Part shown: positions 59,162-64,000 of the stretch, piece by piece
How the letters are laid out: each line of letters opens with the position of its first letter
How positions within the stretch are numbered: the stretch's first letter is position 1
Assembly: GCA_023229505.1 (NCBI GenBank)
Contig: JALNZD010000012.1
Coordinates: 1 to 64,000 of the forward strand
Reading direction: 5' to 3'
Length of the DNA: 64,000 nt
From: Bacteroidales bacterium
GTDB lineage: Bacteria; Bacteroidota; Bacteroidia; Bacteroidales; JAGOPY01
Made by a program: the position numbers and the translations under genes
Notes under the pieces: model-generated
Seen by the model: only the letters and a program-made list of their open reading frames with translations
What the model was told of the DNA's origin: nothing
The model's database searches: none

Positions 59162-60811
59162 ATGAAAATTGCGCTGGCCCAGCTGAATTATCATATTGGA
59201 AATTTTGGGGATAATGTCCTCAAAATCCGTCAATCCATTGAACGGGCTAAAAATGAAGGAGCTGACCTGGTCGTTTTCGCGGAATTAGCGGTTTGTGGTT
59301 ATCCACCCCGCGATTTCCTTGAGTTCAATGATTTTATAGAACGGTGTCAGCAGGCCGCAAAAGTGATTGCCAGGGATTGCAAGGGTATTGCCGCCGTGAT
59401 CGGCTGCCCGGTGCCAAATCCTGACATCAAAGGGAAGAACCTGTTAAACGCCGCACTATTTCTCGAGGATGGAGAGATCCGCCATAGTTATTACAAAGCT
59501 TTGCTGCCGAACTATGATGTATTCGATGAATACCGGTATTTTGAACCCGGGAGGAAATTTAACCTGGTTGAGTTTAAAGGAAAAAAGATTGCCCTGACTG
59601 TCTGCGAAGATCTCTGGGACATCGGCAATGACCCATTATATGTGGTTAATCCCATGGATGAGCTTATCAAAGGAAAACCGGACTTCATGATTAATATTGC
59701 GGCATCTCCTTTTCATTATGATCAGCCACGGATCAGAGCAGAAGTCCTTGTGGGCAATGCCAGGAAATACAATCTTCCCTTATTTTACGTCAACCATGTC
59801 GGTGCACAAACGGAGCTTTTATTCGACGGTGCGTCAATGGTAATTGGTCCCGGGGCGAAAGTATGGGATGAACTGAACTATTTCGAAGAAGATTTCAGGG
59901 TCTATGACCTGGAAGATGTAATGAATTCACCACACTCTTTTACTCCGAAAGATGTGGGACCTGGCAAATGGATACCTCTGATCCATGATGCGCTGGTCAT
60001 GGGTATCCGTGATTATTTCCAGAAGCTAGGATTTAAGAAAGCTATACTGGGTTTGTCCGGCGGCATCGATTCGGCTGTTACCCTGGTCCTGGCAGCCGAA
60101 GCCCTGGGCAGGGAGAATGTCTGGGCAGTATTACTGCCATCATCATTCTCATCCGACCATTCCGTAAAAGATGCCATTGACCTGACTGAAAATTTATCGT
60201 GCCGGTATGACACGGTCCCGATTTCTTCTTCTTTTGAAACACTTCAGCAAACCTTAAAACCCTGGTTCAAAGACCTTCCTTTCGATATTGCGGAAGAAAA
60301 CCTCCAGGCCAGGATCAGGGGAGTCATCCTGATGGCTTTATCCAATAAATTCGGCCATATTCTTTTGAATACGTCGAATAAAAGCGAAGCGGCAGTGGGT
60401 TATGGCACGCTTTACGGGGATATGAACGGCGGGATTTCGGTGTTGGGAGATGTTTACAAAACGCAGGTTTTTGAATTGGCCCGTTATATAAACCGGAATG
60501 GGGAGGTGATCCCGGCCAGCACCATCCAGAAGCCTCCTTCGGCAGAGCTCAGGCATGGACAGAAGGACAGTGATTCCCTGCCGGAATATGATATCCTGGA
60601 TAAGATACTTTACCAGTACATCGAATTGAGAAAAGGGCCAAAAGACTTAGTGGAACAAGGTTTTGACGAAGAAATGGTCAGGCGGGTGCTGTGGCTGGTC
60701 AATACCAATGAATATAAAAGATATCAAACCCCGCCGATCCTTCGCGTGTCTCCAAAAGCTTTCGGTATGGGCCGGCGAATGCCGATTGTAGCCAGGTATT
60801 TGGCTATTTGA
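59162..60811 (+). CDS. nadE: Glutamine-dependent NAD+ synthetase
   Basis: NadE amidates nicotinate adenine dinucleotide to NAD, the last step of NAD synthesis, using glutamine. From the ATG at 59162 the protein is 549 aa and begins KIALAQLNYHIGNFGDN, the usual start; an ATG at 59150 would add four residues. The N-terminal nitrilase-like glutaminase has the Glu in FAELAVCGYPP, Lys in YYKALLPNYDVFDE and Cys in TVCEDLW. The C-terminal synthetase has SGGIDSAVTL. It abuts the convergent NifU-domain gene with no gap. Confidence 0.96.
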   Translation: MKIALAQLNYHIGNFGDNVLKIRQSIERAKNEGADLVVFAELAVCGYPPRDFLEFNDFIERCQQAAKVIARDCKGIAAVIGCPVPNPDIKGKNLLNAALFLEDGEIRHSYYKALLPNYDVFDEYRYFEPGRKFNLVEFKGKKIALTVCEDLWDIGNDPLYVVNPMDELIKGKPDFMINIAASPFHYDQPRIRAEVLVGNARKYNLPLFYVNHVGAQTELLFDGASMVIGPGAKVWDELNYFEEDFRVYDLEDVMNSPHSFTPKDVGPGKWIPLIHDALVMGIRDYFQKLGFKKAILGLSGGIDSAVTLVLAAEALGRENVWAVLLPSSFSSDHSVKDAIDLTENLSCRYDTVPISSSFETLQQTLKPWFKDLPFDIAEENLQARIRGVILMALSNKFGHILLNTSNKSEAAVGYGTLYGDMNGGISVLGDVYKTQVFELARYINRNGEVIPASTIQKPPSAELRHGQKDSDSLPEYDILDKILYQYIELRKGPKDLVEQGFDEEMVRRVLWLVNTNEYKRYQTPPILRVSPKAFGMGRRMPIVARYLAI

Positions 60812-61063
60812 TCAGATATTGACCGCTTCTACGGCTTTAACGTCGGGAATCGCTTTCTTGATAGCCGTTTCAACACCATTTTTCAGGGTAATTATGCTAT
60901 AGGGACATGAACCGCATGCTCCTGTCAGTTCGACATTGACAATGTTATCTTCTGTCAGTTCGACAAATTTAATATCTCCGCCATCTGACTGCAGATAAGG
61001 CCGGATCTGTTCCAATACGTTTTTTATCTTGATTTCGAGTTCGTTATGATTTGCCTGATCCAT
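60812..61063 (-). CDS. NifU C-terminal domain Fe-S scaffold protein
   Basis: The 83-aa protein is a stand-alone NifU/Nfu domain that carries Fe-S clusters to target proteins. The motif GACGSCPYS holds C50 and C53, and RPYLQSDGGDIKFVEL (21-36) is the typical start. It lies 18 bp after mrp on the minus strand, so the pair forms a small Fe-S assembly operon. Clients in this window would include the ferredoxin and KorB. Confidence 0.93.
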   Translation of the reverse strand: MDQANHNELEIKIKNVLEQIRPYLQSDGGDIKFVELTEDNIVNVELTGACGSCPYSIITLKNGVETAIKKAIPDVKAVEAVNI

Positions 61064-61081
61064 TTTACAGTAGTTATCCGA

Positions 61082-62122
61082 TTAATTTTTACGTTCTATG
61101 AGAGCCTGGATATTTGTAGCCAGGTTTATAAATGCTTTATAGACGGGAGATTTTTCATCCAGAGCAACAGGTGCGCCTAAATCACCTGATTCACAAATGC
61201 TCTGGACCAGCGGTATTTCGGCCAGCAGGTTCACCCGAGTGTCATCAGCCAGCCTTCTGCCCCCTTGCCTGCCGAAAAGATAATATTTGTTATCCGGCAG
61301 TTCGGCAGGGGTGAAGTACGACATGTTTTCGATCAGTCCCAGTATCCTTACTTTTATTTTATCCTGGTTGAACATGCTGAAAGCTTTTTTCGCATCGGCC
61401 AGGGCTACCTGTTGAGGGGTCGAAACTATAGCGATACCATCAACAGGATATTGCTGTACCAGGGTCAGGTGGATGTCGCCGGTTCCAGGCGGCAGGTCAA
61501 CGACCAGGTAATCCAACTCACCCCAATGTGTGTCATTAAATAACTGGTTCAATGCCTGGGTAGCCATCGGGCCCCGCCAGATCAGGGCCTGTTCCGGTTC
61601 GACAAAGAAACCGATCGATTGGATCTTGATACCGTATTTTTCAACCGGCATTATCTTTCCGTTTTCAGCATCCGGGTCCAGGGTCGGTTTTTCATCGGCT
61701 ACATCGAACATGATAGGGATCGAAGGTCCGTAAATATCGGCATCAAGTAACCCCACTTTGTTCCCGTTTTTATGCAAGGCAATGGCCAGGTTGGCAGCGA
61801 TCGTGGATTTCCCGACCCCGCCTTTGCCGGAGGCTATCGCAATGATGTGCTTTACACCGGAAAGTGACGGGAATTCGGTGATAAAATCAATAGTAACCTC
61901 TGCCTTTTCGTCAACCTGGTTATGAATAGCCGCTTCTGATAGCTTTTGCAAAGCCGGCCTACTCTTTTCGTCCTGTTTGTGAAAAACTATCGTGAAACTC
62001 ACCTGGTGGCCATTAACCGTAAGGTTCTTTACCATATTCAGGGAGATGATATCACTTCCTTTAGGAAAATAGAGTACATCTTTTAAGGCATTGAGAATAA
62101 ATTCTTTTTTATCTTCCATCAT
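61082..62122 (-). CDS. mrp: Mrp/ApbC-type Fe-S cluster carrier ATPase
   Basis: Mrp proteins bind and transfer Fe-S clusters with ATP-dependent control. From the ATG at 62122 the protein is 346 aa. An N-terminal MIP18/DUF59 domain (about 1-90, ILNALKDVLYFPKGSDIISLNMV) is joined to a ParA-like ATPase with the P-loop ASGKGGVGKST, DADIYGPSIP, and DLPPGTGDIHLTL. A longer TTG reading from 62161 is rejected because the -7 box at 62150-62157 would lie inside it. The usual CxxC near the C-terminus is absent (the corresponding region reads IENMSYFTPAELPDNKYYLFG), an unusual feature shared by some Mrp proteins. Confidence 0.9.
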   Translation of the reverse strand: MMEDKKEFILNALKDVLYFPKGSDIISLNMVKNLTVNGHQVSFTIVFHKQDEKSRPALQKLSEAAIHNQVDEKAEVTIDFITEFPSLSGVKHIIAIASGKGGVGKSTIAANLAIALHKNGNKVGLLDADIYGPSIPIMFDVADEKPTLDPDAENGKIMPVEKYGIKIQSIGFFVEPEQALIWRGPMATQALNQLFNDTHWGELDYLVVDLPPGTGDIHLTLVQQYPVDGIAIVSTPQQVALADAKKAFSMFNQDKIKVRILGLIENMSYFTPAELPDNKYYLFGRQGGRRLADDTRVNLLAEIPLVQSICESGDLGAPVALDEKSPVYKAFINLATNIQALIERKN

Positions 62123-62149
62123 TCTTTCAGCATATTCATTTGAAGTCCG

Positions 62150-62157
62150 CAAAAGTA
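62150..62157 (-). promoter_or_regulatory. -7 promoter box for mrp-nifU
   Basis: The minus strand reads TACTTTTG, an exact TAnnTTTG match, 27 bases before the ATG at 62122. It decides the mrp start. Confidence 0.6.
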
Positions 62158-62169
62158 GCAATAATAACC

Positions 62170-62526
62170 TTACCTGTCATAGTCATCTATCTTGATTAGT
62201 TCTTTTCCAGGGTCCCAAAAGAGGTCTTTAAATCCCTGTATACGGTCATTCACTACCTCAATACCTTCACCTTCAAGTAATTGCTGCATGAGATGTGGTC
62301 CGCCGAAATGGTGCTTGCCTGTCAGCAGGCCTTGCCTGTTTACGATGCGGTGCGCCGGCACAGGATAGGGGTGGACATGGCATTTATTCATGGCCCAGCC
62401 AACCATCCTGGCCGACATCCTGCTCCCGAGATAAGCGGCGATAGCGCCATAAGTGGTCACCCTGCCGTACGGAACCAGCCGCGCAACTTCATAAACTTTC
62501 TCAAAAAATGAATCGTCAGCCTGCAT
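62170..62526 (-). CDS. Alkyltransferase-like (Atl) DNA-binding protein, MGMT fold
   Basis: The 118-aa protein has the DNA-binding domain of O6-alkylguanine methyltransferases: VARLVPYGRVTTYGAIAAYLG (wing and helix) and VGWAMNKC. The active-site PCHR is PAHR (57-60), so the acceptor cysteine is missing. Such Atl proteins bind alkylated bases and recruit nucleotide excision repair instead of repairing directly. Its start overlaps trmB by 11 bp, so it is cotranscribed with it. Confidence 0.88.
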   Translation of the reverse strand: MQADDSFFEKVYEVARLVPYGRVTTYGAIAAYLGSRMSARMVGWAMNKCHVHPYPVPAHRIVNRQGLLTGKHHFGGPHLMQQLLEGEGIEVVNDRIQGFKDLFWDPGKELIKIDDYDR

Positions 62527-63190
62527 AGTTCAGTTTAAATTCGATGTATTTGATCGGCATTCCTTCTTTCCGGTAAATATCTTCATAAAAAGTCTGGATA
62601 GTCGTTGCTTCATGAAAAGTATCCAGCCGGTAAATGTCTTCTGAAGAAAAGACAGGAAAATGGCCATACTCCCTGATGACGCCAAGTGTGTATATATATA
62701 AGCTGTCGTTATCAGTTTTAAGATGGATAATCCCCTGCGGCTTCAGGATATTTTTATATCTCTCCAGGAATTCAGGAGAGGTCAGCCGTTTTTGCATCCG
62801 GTTGCTTTGTGGTTGTGGATCCGGAAATGTCAGCCATATCTCTTCAACCTCATTCCCGGCGAAAAAAGATTCAAGGAATTCAACCCTGCTGCGGATAAAG
62901 GCAACATTTTTCAAACCAAGTTCTTCCACCATTTTACAACCTTTCCATAGCCTGGCCCCTTTGATATCCATCCCGATGAAATTTCTCTCCGGGTGATTCA
63001 GCGCCAGGTTAACGGTATATTCACCTTTACCGCATCCCAATTCGAGTGTCGCCGGGTTGTCGTTTTGAAAATAGCCGGTATGCCATTTGCCTTTCAACGG
63101 AAAATCAGACAAAAGCCCCTGGTTCGGATACTGGAAAAGATGTTTGAACGTGAGGTTCTCGGCAAAATGCAATAACTTTTTCTTTGCCAC
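62516..63190 (-). CDS. trmB: tRNA (guanine-N7)-methyltransferase
   Basis: TrmB methylates G46 in the variable loop of tRNAs. The 224-aa protein has the SAM site LELGCGKGEYTVNLAL (about 50-65), IGMDIKGAR, and the conserved WLTFPDPQPQSNRMQKRLTSPEFL block that places the substrate. KLNYAG ends it. The start is GTG at 63190, 25 bp after the SPOR-domain gene on the same strand, and the Atl gene overlaps its end. Confidence 0.95.
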   Translation of the reverse strand: MAKKKLLHFAENLTFKHLFQYPNQGLLSDFPLKGKWHTGYFQNDNPATLELGCGKGEYTVNLALNHPERNFIGMDIKGARLWKGCKMVEELGLKNVAFIRSRVEFLESFFAGNEVEEIWLTFPDPQPQSNRMQKRLTSPEFLERYKNILKPQGIIHLKTDNDSLYIYTLGVIREYGHFPVFSSEDIYRLDTFHEATTIQTFYEDIYRKEGMPIKYIEFKLNYAG

Positions 63191-63215
63191 AGTAAAAGGT
63201 CCGGCTAATTGTTTA

Positions 63216-64000
63216 TCAGTATTTTAAAAGCCAGGCAGTAGGGTTTTCCTCGTTCCTGATCGTTTGCAGGTATGACAGGGCAGAAGTTTTATCTGCAAAA
63301 CTCTTATAGCTGATTCTGATTTGTCCGCGGTTGTTTGAACCGGCTCTTTCCGCCTCAAATCCACGGTTAATAAGCTCCCGGAAGAATTTTACCGCATTTT
63401 CCTCACTGACAAAACATCCCCCGATGATATAGTACCTGGGAGACTGCGGCGTGACCTTTTCAACCACTGCAACGGACGTCTCAACAGGACCAGCTGCAGA
63501 GGTTTTTAAAGCAGGTTCATCAGGTAGATTAGCTATTTCGAGCATAACAGGTACTTTCTTGTCAACCTGAACAGCAATAGGTTGATGGATAACCTGAGGA
63601 TGTAAAATATCGAACACAATTCCTGAGTAATTAATATAGAAATTCCGGACCGATGCCGGGAAAATGATCCCGTAAAGCAGGAATACAACAACGGGTATCG
63701 AAAGCATAAGGGTCCACCTGACAGAAGCGGACTGTTTTAACCTTGGCCGCTGAGGTTTCCGGTCCACGGGCTTTTGAGCGATCCGTGCCTGGAGCTTAGG
63801 CCTGGTTATAGGATAAATATTCAAAGGTTCCATACCGAATACCCCGGAGAGAAAATTTGAATTGTTCAAATGCCTGAACTGGATGGCTCCTTCAGGATTG
63901 GCGGAAAATTCACCAATCCCATCCAACAGTATTTTTTCGCCCAGGGATAACCTTATTTTACAATTGCTGACGAAGTCGTGAACGAACAACCCTGAATCAT
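63216..64000 (-). CDS. SPOR-domain protein with HU-CCDC81-like region (5' truncated)
   Basis: The reading frame is open to the window edge, so the N-terminus is missing; a TTG at 63987-63989 is only an internal codon. The visible 260 residues begin SGLFVHDFVSNCKIRL, then GEKILLDGIGEFSANPEG, a pattern of the bacterial HU-CCDC81 region. A basic segment, a single membrane helix (about 93-110, WTLMLSIPVVVFLLYGII) and a linker follow. The C-terminal SPOR domain (PRYYIIGGCFVSEENAVKFF to the end) usually binds denuded septal peptidoglycan. It is probably an inner-membrane division or envelope protein. Confidence 0.85.
   Translation of the reverse strand, partial: DSGLFVHDFVSNCKIRLSLGEKILLDGIGEFSANPEGAIQFRHLNNSNFLSGVFGMEPLNIYPITRPKLQARIAQKPVDRKPQRPRLKQSASVRWTLMLSIPVVVFLLYGIIFPASVRNFYINYSGIVFDILHPQVIHQPIAVQVDKKVPVMLEIANLPDEPALKTSAAGPVETSVAVVEKVTPQSPRYYIIGGCFVSEENAVKFFRELINRGFEAERAGSNNRGQIRISYKSFADKTSALSYLQTIRNEENPTAWLLKY

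Overview
The window looks like a chromosomal segment of a Bacteroidota bacterium, most likely of the Bacteroidales/Marinilabiliales type. The evidence is convergent. Many genes follow the -7 box TAnnTTTG, used by the Bacteroidota primary sigma factor, and two of these also have TTTG exactly 19 bp upstream. Several proteins end in type IX secretion system (T9SS) sorting domains (YPNP...). GldB, PorT-type barrels, a DUF6089 protein beside uppS-bamA-ompH-ompH, and an exbB-exbD-exbD-tonB-pstS-like-TPR operon are all typical of the phylum. No phage, plasmid, transposase, rRNA or CRISPR array is visible.

Layout. 1-480: repeat-rich intergenic DNA and tRNA-Gln(TTG). 0.5-9.1 kb: a GT-C type membrane glycosyltransferase (DUF2723), lgt, a MurG-like glycosyltransferase, dprA, a PrsW-family protein with altered catalytic residues, rsgA and a CBS protein. 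9.1-17.2 kb: an envelope block with a POTRA/barrel protein, nadK, a DUF6089 protein, uppS, bamA and two Skp/OmpH chaperones. 17.3-23.3 kb (minus strand): a 2[4Fe-4S] ferredoxin, sucA, sucB and nadB. 23.3-24.1 kb: a 770-bp gene-free mosaic of palindromes and direct repeats. 24.1-31.8 kb: an AT-rich accessory island of three T9SS cargo proteins, one of 1720 aa. 32.0-34.9 kb: a 2-oxoacid:ferredoxin oxidoreductase (korAB type). 35.0-41.4 kb: an orphan exported protein and the ExbBD/TonB operon. 41.5-46.7 kb: tilS, dsbD and an M20 dipeptidase. 47.0-52.1 kb: a T9SS adhesin-like protein, gapA, folK and a deoxynucleoside kinase. 52.1-58.3 kb (minus): an OmpA-TPR protein, a small membrane protein without a normal start codon, comM, gldB and a barrel protein. 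58.4-60.8 kb: a PorT-like protein and nadE. 60.8-64.0 kb (minus): a truncated SPOR-domain protein, trmB, an alkyltransferase-like protein, mrp and a NifU-domain protein.

How the genes fit together. Much of the window builds or uses the outer membrane: lipoprotein maturation (Lgt), the undecaprenyl carrier (UppS), barrel insertion (BamA, Skp), T9SS/gliding functions (GldB, PorT-like) and at least four predicted T9SS cargos. A second theme is NAD(P) and central carbon metabolism: nadK, nadB, nadE, gapA, the 2-oxoglutarate dehydrogenase subunits, and a ferredoxin-linked 2-oxoacid oxidoreductase that could run a parallel or reverse version of the same step.

The most notable signals are a PrsW homologue that has lost three expected catalytic positions, a small conserved membrane protein with a good promoter but no AUG/GUG/UUG start, two 8-bp tandem repeats placed where slippage would matter, a row of four mini-hairpins with identical geometry, and several long intergenic palindromes. 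I see no convincing new defence or mobile system. All calls come from reading the sequence; no database search was run.
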